Under the pieces are notes generated by a model, which was given only the letters and a program-made list of their open reading frames with translations, made no database searches and was not told the DNA's origin. From the NCBI RefSeq assembly GCF_031181185.1, contig NZ_JAPSKZ010000014.1, positions 1 to 36,646 on the forward strand: a stretch of 36,646 nucleotides of DNA, written 5' to 3'. Source of the stretch: Phenylobacterium sp. (GTDB lineage Bacteria > Pseudomonadota > Alphaproteobacteria > Caulobacterales > Caulobacteraceae). Positions 25,625 through 32,306 of this stretch are shown piece after piece; positions within the stretch are counted from its first letter, which is position 1; each line of letters begins with the position of its first letter. The translations under genes and the position numbers were made by a program.

Positions 25625-25642
25625 CCGTCATCGGTCTGCAAT
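25625..25642 (+). promoter_or_regulatory. Pho-box-like site upstream of the PhoX-type gene
   Basis: CCGTCAT-CGGT-CTGCAAT has the PhoB-box layout of two 7-mers separated by 4 bases. Compared with CTGTCAT the first repeat has one mismatch and the second two (11 of 14 matches). It ends 45 bases before the preferred ATG of an alkaline-phosphatase-family gene, which is the right place for PhoB activation. This is a by-eye match to a degenerate motif. Confidence 0.4.
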
Positions 25643-25687
25643 GATGGGCGGATAGCTCGGGGAGGCCGAGGGGTGCAATCCGAGATC

Positions 25688-27088
25688 ATGTCTGTATCGC
25701 GTCGACGTTTCCTGAGCCTGGCCGCCACCTCGGCGGCCTTCGGCGGCCTGTCCCAAGCCTTCGCGCAGGGCCCCGCCGGCGTGGCCTATCGCAACCAGGT
25801 CCCCGGCTACGGCGAGCTGGTCCCCGACCCGGCGCGCATCTTCGACCTGCCGAAGGGTTTCTCGTACCGCGTGGTCTCGGAATTCGGACAGCCGATGGAC
25901 GACGGCCTCGTCACGCCGGGCCGCATGGACGGCATGGGCGCCTTCGATGCAGGCGATGGCCGCGTGGCCCTGGTCCGCAACCACGAGATCTATCCGGCCG
26001 ACCTGGAGCGCTCGGCGTTCGGCCGCGACGGGGCCCTGACGGCCAAGGTCGAACGCGACCGGGTCTTCGACCGTATCGGCGACAAGCCTTTCGCCGGCGG
26101 GACGACGACGCTGGTGTGGGACCTTCGCGCCCAGCGGCTGGTGTCGCACCACCTGAGCCTGGCCGGCACCATGATCAACTGCGCGGGCGGCGTGACGCCC
26201 GAGGGCAGCTGGCTGTCATGCGAGGAGACCACCCAGCGGGCTGGCACCCAGGGCGCCCAGGACCACGGCTGGGTCTTCGAGGTGCCGGCGGACGCCCGCG
26301 GCCTGGTCGCGCCCCAGCCGATCAAGGCCATGGGCCGCTTCCGGCACGAGGCCACCGCCACCGACCCGCGCACGGGGGTCGTCTATCTGACCGAGGACAT
26401 CGGCGACGGCCTGATCTACCGCTACCTGCCGAACGACCGGCGCAAGCTTCTGGCCGGCGGCCGGCTGCAGGCCCTGGGTTTCAAGGGCGGCGGCGATCCC
26501 CGCAACTGGACCGAAGCCTGGTGGCGCCAGGGCGATTGGCGCGAGACGGTCTGGATCGACGTCGACGAGGTCGAGAACCCCAACGACGACCTGCGCCTGC
26601 GCGGCCAGGCCAAGGGAGCGGCGCCGTTTGCCCGCGGCGAGGGCCTGTTCTTCGGCAAGGGCGAACTCTACGCCACCTGCACCAACGGCGGGCCGAAGAA
26701 GCTGGGCCAGATCCTCCGCTATGTGCCCAGCCGCTACGAGGGCCAGCCGCGCGAAGCCGATGCGCCCGGGCGGCTGCAGCTGTTCCTCGAGCCGCAGGAC
26801 GAGGCGGTGATGAACATGGCGGACAACCTGGCGGTCGCCCCGTCAGGTCACCTGTTCGTCTGCGAGGATAAGGGCATGGGCCAGAACCAGCTGAAGGGCG
26901 TCACGCCCAAGGGCCAGGTGTACACGTTCGGCCGCAACGCCATGCCGCCGCCGGCCGCGGCCATGCCGGTGAACACCGAACTCGCCGGGGTCTGCTTCTC
27001 GCCCGACGGCTCGACGCTGTTCGTGAACCTCTATTCGCCGGGCAAGACCCTGGCGATCACCGGCCCGTGGAACCGCTTCCGCGCCTGA
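25688..27088 (+). CDS. phoX: PhoX-family alkaline phosphatase (DUF839), Tat-exported
   Basis: Predicted 466-residue precursor. The N-terminus [27 protein letters not shown] is a twin-arginine signal (SRRRFLS) with a cleavage site near AFAQ. The mature part has the PhoX/DUF839 signatures: [26 protein letters not shown] (with the Cys and Glu residues that contribute to the Fe/Ca cluster of PhoX), [23 protein letters not shown] and LFVCEDKG. PhoX enzymes release phosphate from organic esters in the periplasm. I chose ATG 25688 because the Tat motif begins there; the track's upstream 165 codons are antisense to xseB and ispA. The symbol is by family; some DUF839 proteins have other roles. Confidence 0.82.
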   Translation: MSVSRRRFLSLAATSAAFGGLSQAFAQGPAGVAYRNQVPGYGELVPDPARIFDLPKGFSYRVVSEFGQPMDDGLVTPGRMDGMGAFDAGDGRVALVRNHEIYPADLERSAFGRDGALTAKVERDRVFDRIGDKPFAGGTTTLVWDLRAQRLVSHHLSLAGTMINCAGGVTPEGSWLSCEETTQRAGTQGAQDHGWVFEVPADARGLVAPQPIKAMGRFRHEATATDPRTGVVYLTEDIGDGLIYRYLPNDRRKLLAGGRLQALGFKGGGDPRNWTEAWWRQGDWRETVWIDVDEVENPNDDLRLRGQAKGAAPFARGEGLFFGKGELYATCTNGGPKKLGQILRYVPSRYEGQPREADAPGRLQLFLEPQDEAVMNMADNLAVAPSGHLFVCEDKGMGQNQLKGVTPKGQVYTFGRNAMPPPAAAMPVNTELAGVCFSPDGSTLFVNLYSPGKTLAITGPWNRFRA

Positions 27089-27092
27089 TGGC

Positions 27093-27359
27093 CTAGTGGA
27101 CGGCGCGGCTGGGCGACGGCATCGCCGCCAGCCGCTCGCGGGCCCGCCGGTTCGCCGCGCGCGACTTGCGCTGGAATTCGAGCTCGGCCTCGACGGTGCG
27201 GCAGACGTTCGCCGTCACCTGCTCCAGCGCCTTCGAGAGCCGGACGAGTTCGGCCGCGCCTTCCGCGGCCTTGACCTGAGCCGACAGCTCGTCGGCCTTG
27301 GCGAGTTCCCGCGACAGGCGGTCGAGCACCTTCGCGCGTCGGCGGCTGGGATCGTTCAT
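27093..27359 (-). CDS. Small coiled-coil protein of unknown function
   Basis: Predicted 88-residue, highly charged helical protein that I do not recognise. It contains LDRLSRELAKADELSAQVKAAEGAAELVRLSKALEQVTANVCRTVEAELEFQRKSRAANRRARERLAAM, which looks like a helical hairpin with Arg-rich ends and a single Cys. No signal peptide or membrane segment. ATG 27359 has no Shine-Dalgarno; a TTGACG element 31-36 bases upstream and a TTCTTAA -10-like element would start transcription at about the ATG, so the message may be leaderless. It converges on phoX with 4 bases between stop codons, and its promoter abuts the histidine-phosphatase stop. Confidence 0.65.
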   Translation of the reverse strand: MNDPSRRRAKVLDRLSRELAKADELSAQVKAAEGAAELVRLSKALEQVTANVCRTVEAELEFQRKSRAANRRARERLAAMPSPSRAVH

Positions 27360-27365
27360 GAACAA

Positions 27366-27395
27366 ATTAAGAACACGTCGCCACGCAGGCGTCAA
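27366..27395 (-). promoter_or_regulatory. Candidate housekeeping promoter of the small coiled-coil gene
   Basis: On the minus strand, TTGACG (27395-27390) is followed 16 bases later by TTCTTAAT (27373-27366). TTGACG agrees with the Caulobacter sigma73 -35 consensus; the -10 is only a loose match. The start site would be within a few bases of the ATG at 27359. Confidence 0.4.
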
Positions 27396-27396
27396 G

Positions 27397-28017
27397 TCAG
27401 CTGCGTTCGAAGCGCCGCATCGACCAATATTTGTAGCCTTCGCTCTCGACCAGCTTCCAGCCCAGCTTCCGCAGGGAGCGGCCGACCATGAAGTTGAAGA
27501 AGCCGTGCGCCAGGACGACGACGTTCTCGCCGCCGGCCGCCAGGCCGATCAGCATGGCGGCGGCGCGGTCGGCGCGCTCCTCGGCCTGGGAGCGGGTCTC
27601 CTGCCCTTCATGGTGATCGAAGAACCACCACCAAAGCCTGGCCAGGAAACCCCACAGCGAGGGCGACAGCTTGATCCAGCGCGGCAGGTCCGGCGGGGGC
27701 AGCGGCGCCTCGATGAGCAGGTCATGGCGGTCGAATTGACGGTCCCGCGCCAGCGCCTGGGCGCTCTCGATAGCGCGCACGCGGGTGGACGAGACGAGCG
27801 TCCCGCACCCTTCCACGAACTTCAGCAACTGCTGCGGCGGGGTCTGGCCGGGCAGGATGCCCAGGATCTCGTAGTTGGCCCAGAACTCGCGGTACTCGGC
27901 GGCGTTCAGGCGCACCTTGCGCGACAGCGCCGGCTCGCCGTGCCGGGCGAGGATGATCGCGCCGTGACGGATCGTGGCTGGCGCCACCTGGGGCTGGTCG
28001 GTGACGGGATCGCCCAT
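27397..28017 (-). CDS. Histidine phosphatase family protein (phosphoglycerate-mutase-like)
   Basis: Predicted 206-residue protein. ILARHGEPAL holds the RHG phospho-histidine motif near residue 24; SSTRVRAIESAQALA is the second family block and VVLAHGFFNFMVGRSLRKLGW supplies the second catalytic His. The segment IKLSPSLWGFLARLWWWFFDHHEGQETRSQAEERA is the variable cap and is very Trp/Phe-rich. Members act on many phosphate esters or phosphoproteins, so the substrate is unknown. I start at MGDPVTDQPQ (ATG 28017); the ORF track's upstream part is antisense-frame shadow of the HDAC gene. It lies 50 bases downstream of the HDAC gene on the same strand. Confidence 0.87.
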   Translation of the reverse strand: MGDPVTDQPQVAPATIRHGAIILARHGEPALSRKVRLNAAEYREFWANYEILGILPGQTPPQQLLKFVEGCGTLVSSTRVRAIESAQALARDRQFDRHDLLIEAPLPPPDLPRWIKLSPSLWGFLARLWWWFFDHHEGQETRSQAEERADRAAAMLIGLAAGGENVVVLAHGFFNFMVGRSLRKLGWKLVESEGYKYWSMRRFERS

Positions 28018-28067
28018 CAGACCTGCACGCCTTTGCCGATGGCGCCCACGCGCACCTGAAACGCCCC

Positions 28068-28994
28068 TCACCCGTCCGCCAGGGCCCTCACATGCGCAAG
28101 CGCAGAGCGGCCCAGAGCTTCGAGGTCGTACCCGCCCTCGAGCGAGGAGACAACCCGACCCTTCGCATGACGGTCCGCGACAGAGACGACCGCCCGGGTG
28201 GCCCAGGCGAAGTCGGCCTCCTCCAGGCTTTGGCCGGCGCCGCCGATCGGGTCGCGGCGGTGGGCGTCGAAGCCGGCCGACACGATGACCAGGTCGGGCG
28301 CGAAGGCGTCCACCTGGCCCATCAACCCCTCGAAGGCCTGCCGCCAGGCCGCAGCCGGGGCGCCCGGCTCCACGACCGCGTTGGCGATGTTGCCCGCCAC
28401 ACTCTCGGACGGGTGGCCGGTGCCGGGCCACATCGGCCACTGCTGGATGGACGCCAGGAACAGACCATCCTGGCCCAGGAACGCCGCCTGGGTCCCGTTG
28501 CCGTGGTGGATGTCGAAGTCGACGACGGCGACCCGCTTCAGGCCCGCCGCCTGCGCGACCTTCGCCGCCACCGCCACGTTCGAGAAGATGCAGAAGCCCA
28601 TCGGCAAGCCAGGTTCGGCATGATGTCCAGGCGGGCGCACGGCGCAGAACGCCCGCTGGGCGCGGCCCGCCGCCACGTCGCGGACCGCCTTGACCGCCGC
28701 GCCGGCGGCGCGCCCGGCCGCGACGAGACTGCCGGCGGACATGTAGGTGTCTGGGTCCAGCTCGTGGATGTCGTGGGCGGGCGTCGCGGCGAAGATCCGT
28801 TCCAGGTGCGCCGCCCCGTGCACCCGGGCGAGATCGGCCTCTTCCACCAGCGGCGCATCGTTGGGGATCAGGGCGAGGTCGCCGGCGTCATCGAGGGCGT
28901 CGATGACCGCCCGCAGCCGCTCCGGCCGCTCGGGATGGCCCTCGCCCGGACGGTGGTCCAGCATGTCGACGTGTGTGTAGAGCGCGACGTCCAT
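28068..28994 (-). CDS. Histone deacetylase family protein (AcuC/acetylpolyamine amidohydrolase-like)
   Basis: Predicted 308-residue zinc hydrolase. The catalytic His pair is in RPPGHHAEP (H124, H125), and the zinc ligands are D161 and H163 in DFDIHHGNG and D243 in SAGFDAH. The N-terminal [11 protein letters not shown] and the C-terminal [15 protein letters not shown] (family EGGY motif) are complete, so the enzyme looks active. Bacterial members deacetylate small amines, polyamines or protein lysines (AcuC acts on acetyl-CoA synthetase); no acsA-type gene is adjacent. A GNAT acetyltransferase gene is divergent 62 bases away, but any pairing is speculation. Confidence 0.93.
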   Translation of the reverse strand: MDVALYTHVDMLDHRPGEGHPERPERLRAVIDALDDAGDLALIPNDAPLVEEADLARVHGAAHLERIFAATPAHDIHELDPDTYMSAGSLVAAGRAAGAAVKAVRDVAAGRAQRAFCAVRPPGHHAEPGLPMGFCIFSNVAVAAKVAQAAGLKRVAVVDFDIHHGNGTQAAFLGQDGLFLASIQQWPMWPGTGHPSESVAGNIANAVVEPGAPAAAWRQAFEGLMGQVDAFAPDLVIVSAGFDAHRRDPIGGAGQSLEEADFAWATRAVVSVADRHAKGRVVSSLEGGYDLEALGRSALAHVRALADG

Positions 28995-29056
28995 GGCGCC
29001 ATCCTACCGCAAACCGCGCCCGTCGCTTACATGAGGGTCATCGCAGGGGGCCTCCG

Positions 29057-29629
29057 ATGACCGAAGCCGTGATCCGCCGGGCGCATGCCGCCGACGCCGA
29101 GACCTTGGCCGCGCTGGGCGCGCGCACCTTCGTCGAGACCTTCGGCCACCTCTATCCGCGCGAGGACCTCCAAGCCTATCTGGCCGAAGCCTACAGCCTG
29201 GAGCGCACCCGGCGCGACCTGGCCGACGCCGCCAAGGCGTCGTGGCTGGTGGAGGTCGGCGGTGAGGCGATCGGCTATGCCTTGGCGGGCCCCTGCAGCC
29301 TGCCGCACGAGGAGGTCACGCCCCGCTGCGGCGAGCTGAAGCGGATCTATTTCCTGAAGACGGCCCAGGGCGGCGGCTTGGGCGCGCGGCTGTTCGCCCA
29401 GGTGATCGCCTGGCTGCAGGCCGACGGTCCACGGGACGTCTGGATCGGCGTCTGGTCCGAGAACCACGGGGCGCAGAAGTTCTACGCCCGCCACGGCTTC
29501 GAGAAGGTCGGCGGCTACGGCTTCCCGGTTGGTAGAACGGTGGATTCCGAGTTGATCCTCAGACGAAGGGCGGAAACCTTCGCTGCAATTTCGCCACAAT
29601 TGGTGTTCGACGAACAGACATCGGCCTGA
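29057..29629 (+). CDS. GNAT-family N-acetyltransferase
   Basis: Predicted 190-residue acetyltransferase. The acetyl-CoA-binding motif A is LKRIYFLKTAQGGGLGARLFAQVIAWL (QGGGLG as the Q/RxxGxG/A signature). Motif B follows as WIGVWSENHGAQKFYARHGFEKVGGYGF. The N-terminal part (RRAHAADAETLAALGARTFVETFG) fits the RimI-like fold. Start ATG 29057 has GGGGG 6 bases upstream; the track's 28-residue extension is antisense to the HDAC start. The substrate is unknown. It is divergent from the HDAC-family gene. Confidence 0.93.
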   Translation: MTEAVIRRAHAADAETLAALGARTFVETFGHLYPREDLQAYLAEAYSLERTRRDLADAAKASWLVEVGGEAIGYALAGPCSLPHEEVTPRCGELKRIYFLKTAQGGGLGARLFAQVIAWLQADGPRDVWIGVWSENHGAQKFYARHGFEKVGGYGFPVGRTVDSELILRRRAETFAAISPQLVFDEQTSA

Positions 29630-29695
29630 GACAGCTCTGCGCGGGTCCGATTGTTGCGGAGATTTAACCTAGCGCCACCTTCCCGCGAACCTCTG

Positions 29696-29719
29696 CTTCT
29701 GAGAACCTGTAATCAGAAG
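29696..29719. repeat. Perfect inverted repeat CTTCTGA-N10-TCAGAAG
   Basis: A 7-bp perfect inverted repeat with a 10-base spacer ends 26 bases before the preferred ATG of the degenerate resolvase-like gene. Dyads of this length are typical operators, and resolvases bind dyad half-sites. It could alternatively be a weak stem-loop at the end of the GNAT transcript (67 bases after its stop), although there is no T-tract. Confidence 0.55.
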
Positions 29720-29745
29720 TGACGGAGTCTTCGAGGGCGCTTGGG

Positions 29746-30246
29746 ATGCTCAAGATCGGCTATGTTCGGTTCGGCGAGCAGGACCAGCACGAGCAGGTTT
29801 CGACCCTCGAAGCCCTCGGCTGCCAGGTGATCCGCACCGAGGAAACCCTCGCCGAGGGCGTCGGCTCGCCCGTCCTGGCGTCGATCCTCGACTTCATCGC
29901 CGCCGGCGACCAGCTGATTGTCACCCGCCTGGAGCACCTGGCCGCGTCCAGCCGCGAACTTCTGGATGTGGTGGCGCGCCTCGAGGCGCGCGGGGCCAGC
30001 CTCTATGTGGCGGACGCGGGTGTCAGCACCCAGGGGGAAGGCGGTCGCGCCCTGCGGGCGGTGCTGGAGGCCGTGGGCTCCTTCGACAGCGAAACCTCGG
30101 GACGGCGGCGGCGCGCCACCGCCGAGGCCCAGCAGATCCGGGCGCTGCGGCGCGCGGGCATCGGCCCCGTCGAGATCGCCCGGCGCCTCGGCGTCTCGCG
30201 CATGACGGTGTGGCGCAAGCTGCGCGAGATGGAGGCGCAAGCCTAG
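29746..30246 (+). CDS. Degenerate serine-recombinase (resolvase-like) protein lacking the catalytic Ser
   Basis: Predicted 166-residue protein with the fold order of Tn3/gamma-delta resolvases: N-terminal MLKIGYVR, the RLEHLAASSRELLDVVARLEARGASLYVADAGVST core, and a C-terminal HTH (GIGPVEIARRLGVSRMTVWRKL). Alignment by eye with Tn3 resolvase puts Gly at the nucleophile position S10 (YVRFGEQDQ against YARVSTSQQ), His at R68 and Ala at R71. The long E helix between core and HTH is shortened by about 20 residues. Cleavage activity is therefore not expected; a DNA-binding or regulatory role is inferred. I prefer ATG 29746 over GTG 29719 because it matches the family start and has GAGGG upstream. 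It ends in a CTAG shared with the LysR stop. Confidence 0.8.
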   Translation: MLKIGYVRFGEQDQHEQVSTLEALGCQVIRTEETLAEGVGSPVLASILDFIAAGDQLIVTRLEHLAASSRELLDVVARLEARGASLYVADAGVSTQGEGGRALRAVLEAVGSFDSETSGRRRRATAEAQQIRALRRAGIGPVEIARRLGVSRMTVWRKLREMEAQA

Positions 30247-31142
30247 GCTCCGCGCCGGCTCGCCTGCACGAAGTCCACGAACGCGCGCAACGGCGACGGC
30301 ATTGTCCGGCGGCTGGGATAGTAGAGGAACGGCGCCGGGAAGACCTCGGACCAGTCGGCCAGGACCTCCACCAGACGGCCGCTCGCCAGGTGCGGTTCGG
30401 CATAGCCGTCGAAGGTCGGCAGGAAGCCCAGTCCTTCCAGCGCCGCGCGCATGAGCAGCGCGGCGTTCGTCGACGTGATCGGGCCCGTCGGAGAGATGCG
30501 CAGCGTCTCGCCGCGGCGTTCGAACTCCCACGGCGGCTCCGCCCCGCTCGGGAAGCGCACCCGCAGGCACGGCAGCCGCAACAGGTCGCGCGGATGCTCG
30601 GGCCATCCCACGCGGGCGATCAGCTCGGGCGAGGCCACGACGGCATAGCGCTGGGGCGGGCCCAGCGACACGGCGACCATGTCCTGGGCCAGGCTCTCGC
30701 CCCAGCGGACGCCCGCGTCGTACCCCGCGGCCACGATGTCGACGAGGCTGGCTTCGATCGTGAGCTCGAGGCGCACGGCCGGATAGGCCTTGAGGAACGC
30801 GGTCAGCAACGGGGCCAGGAACAGGTCCACCGCCGGCTCAGGCGCGTTGATCCGCAGGGCGCCGGCGGGCTCGGCTTGGGCGGAGCGCGCCTCGGCCACC
30901 GCCTCGCCGATCTCGACCAGCGCCGGCTGCAGGCGGGCCAGCAGCGCGGCGCCCGCATCCGTGAGGGCGACGCTGCGGGTCGTACGGTTCAGCAGACGGA
31001 CGCCCAGCTGGGCCTCCAGCTCGCGTAGCGTGGCGCTCAGGGTCGACGCCGACACGCCCCGCTCGACGGCGGCGCGCCGGAAGTTCCGGTGTCGCGCGAT
31101 GGCCGCGAAGCTGTCGAGGGCGGCAAGGTCCAGCCGGTCCAT
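30243..31142 (-). CDS. LysR-family transcriptional regulator
   Basis: Predicted 299-residue regulator. An N-terminal winged HTH (about 1-60: LDSFAAIARHRNFRRAAVERGVSASTLSATLRELEAQLGVRLLNRTTRSVALTDAG) is followed by a LysR substrate-binding domain beginning GALRINAPEPAVDLFLAPLLTAFLKAYPAVRLEL, of the CrgA/PBP2 type. ATG 31142 matches the family start; the track's upstream TTG adds an atypical 11 residues. There is no Shine-Dalgarno and a dyad operator begins 10 bases upstream, so the gene is probably autoregulated. It diverges from the aldo/keto reductase, the usual arrangement for a LysR target. Confidence 0.92.
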   Translation of the reverse strand: MDRLDLAALDSFAAIARHRNFRRAAVERGVSASTLSATLRELEAQLGVRLLNRTTRSVALTDAGAALLARLQPALVEIGEAVAEARSAQAEPAGALRINAPEPAVDLFLAPLLTAFLKAYPAVRLELTIEASLVDIVAAGYDAGVRWGESLAQDMVAVSLGPPQRYAVVASPELIARVGWPEHPRDLLRLPCLRVRFPSGAEPPWEFERRGETLRISPTGPITSTNAALLMRAALEGLGFLPTFDGYAEPHLASGRLVEVLADWSEVFPAPFLYYPSRRTMPSPLRAFVDFVQASRRGA

Positions 31143-31151
31143 TGTTCGGAT

Positions 31152-31172
31152 TTCCGCACAGTTCGTGCGGAA
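31152..31172. promoter_or_regulatory. Dyad operator TTCCGCAC-N5-GTGCGGAA between LysR and aldo/keto reductase genes
   Basis: An 8-bp perfect inverted repeat with a 5-base spacer sits 10 bases before the LysR ATG. The right arm extends to GTGCGGAACAAT, whose complement partly recurs as ATTGTTC further left (31141-31147). The dyad contains a T-N11-A core as in LysR boxes. It could overlap the -35 of the reductase promoter (a GATTAT -10-like element lies at 31179-31184), so it may control both genes. Confidence 0.65.
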
Positions 31173-31235
31173 CAATGCCGATTATCGCGAGCAATTCCCA
31201 GGCCTAGCTTTCGTGCACAACCACGGAGGCGAACG

Positions 31236-32228
31236 ATGCAGACGCGCAAGCTTGGAACCACTGGTCCCACGGTCTCGGCCCTTGGCCTGGGCTGCATGGG
31301 CATGTCGGACATGTACGGCCCGGCCGACCGCGCCGAGAGCCTGGCCACCATCGACGCGGCGGTGGAGGCTGGGATCACCCTGCTGGACACCGGCGACTTC
31401 TACGGCATGGGCCACAACGAGATGCTGATCGGCGAGGCGCTGAAGCGCCACCGCCGCGACGACCTGGTGCTGAGCGTGAAGTTCGGCGCGCTGCGCGGGC
31501 CGGACGGCGCCTTCCTGGGCTACGACGCCCGGCCCATCGCGGTGAGGAGCGCCCTGGCCTATTCCCTGCGCCGCCTGGGCGTGGACCACATCGACGTCTA
31601 CCGGCCCTCGCGCCTGGACCCGAGCGTGCCGATCGAGGACACGATCGGGGCGCTCGCCGAGCTGGTGCAGGCCGGCTACGTCCGCCACATCGGGCTGTCC
31701 GAAGTGGGATCCGAGACGATCCGCCGTGCGGCCCAGGTCCACCCGATCAGCGACCTCCAGATCGAATACAGCCTGCTGTCGCGCGGCATCGAGGACGGCA
31801 TCCTGCAGACCTGCCGCGAGCTGGGCGTCGGGATCACCGCCTATGGCGTGCTCTCGCGGGGACTGATCGGCGGCCACATGAGCGCCGCCCCGTCGGGCCG
31901 CGACTTCCGGGCGATGAGCCCGCGCTTCCAGGGCGAGAACCTGGAGAAGAACCTGCAGCTGGCCGAGGCGCTGCGCACCGCGGCCCAAGCGGCGGGGGTG
32001 ACGCCGGCGCAGGCGGCGATCGCCTGGGCGGCGTCACGCGGCGACGACATCGTCCCCCTGGTCGGCGCGCGCCGCCGCGAACGGCTGGCCGAGGCCCTCG
32101 GCGCGCTGGAGGCGAAGCTGTCGCCCGAAGCGCTCGCCAGCATCGAGGCGGCCGTGCCGAAGGGCGCGGCGTCGGGGGAGCGCTACCCGACGCAGCAGAT
32201 GGCCATGCTGGACAGCGAGCGCGCCTGA
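31236..32228 (+). CDS. Aldo/keto reductase with altered catalytic tetrad
   Basis: Predicted 330-residue TIM-barrel oxidoreductase. KLGTTGPTVSALGLGCMGMSDMYG is the AKR N-terminus; D51 and Y56 are in DTGDFYG and K82 is in SVKFGAL. The usual His, expected in a YYQHRVDP context, is replaced by S125 (VYRPSRLDPSVPIEDT). The NADPH-binding end (PLVGARRRERLAEALGALE) is intact. It probably reduces carbonyls with NADPH, but the His-to-Ser change makes activity uncertain. GGAGG lies 6 bases before the ATG. It is divergent from a LysR gene and shares a dyad operator with it. Confidence 0.9.
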   Translation: MQTRKLGTTGPTVSALGLGCMGMSDMYGPADRAESLATIDAAVEAGITLLDTGDFYGMGHNEMLIGEALKRHRRDDLVLSVKFGALRGPDGAFLGYDARPIAVRSALAYSLRRLGVDHIDVYRPSRLDPSVPIEDTIGALAELVQAGYVRHIGLSEVGSETIRRAAQVHPISDLQIEYSLLSRGIEDGILQTCRELGVGITAYGVLSRGLIGGHMSAAPSGRDFRAMSPRFQGENLEKNLQLAEALRTAAQAAGVTPAQAAIAWAASRGDDIVPLVGARRRERLAEALGALEAKLSPEALASIEAAVPKGAASGERYPTQQMAMLDSERA

Positions 32229-32257
32229 GGTCCCGCGCAGACTGGACATGCGGGACC
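32229..32257 (+). terminator. Stem-loop after the aldo/keto reductase gene
   Basis: GGTCCCGC-N13-GCGGGACC is an 8-bp perfect inverted repeat starting the base after the reductase TGA. The stem is strong, but no T-run follows, so it may be a Rho-independent-like terminator, a 3'-end stabilising hairpin, or an operator for the downstream VWA gene. Confidence 0.4.
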
Positions 32258-32306
32258 CGGAGCCCCATCCTCGGCGTTCAAACGGACGTTCGAAGGCGGA
32301 TCCCGC

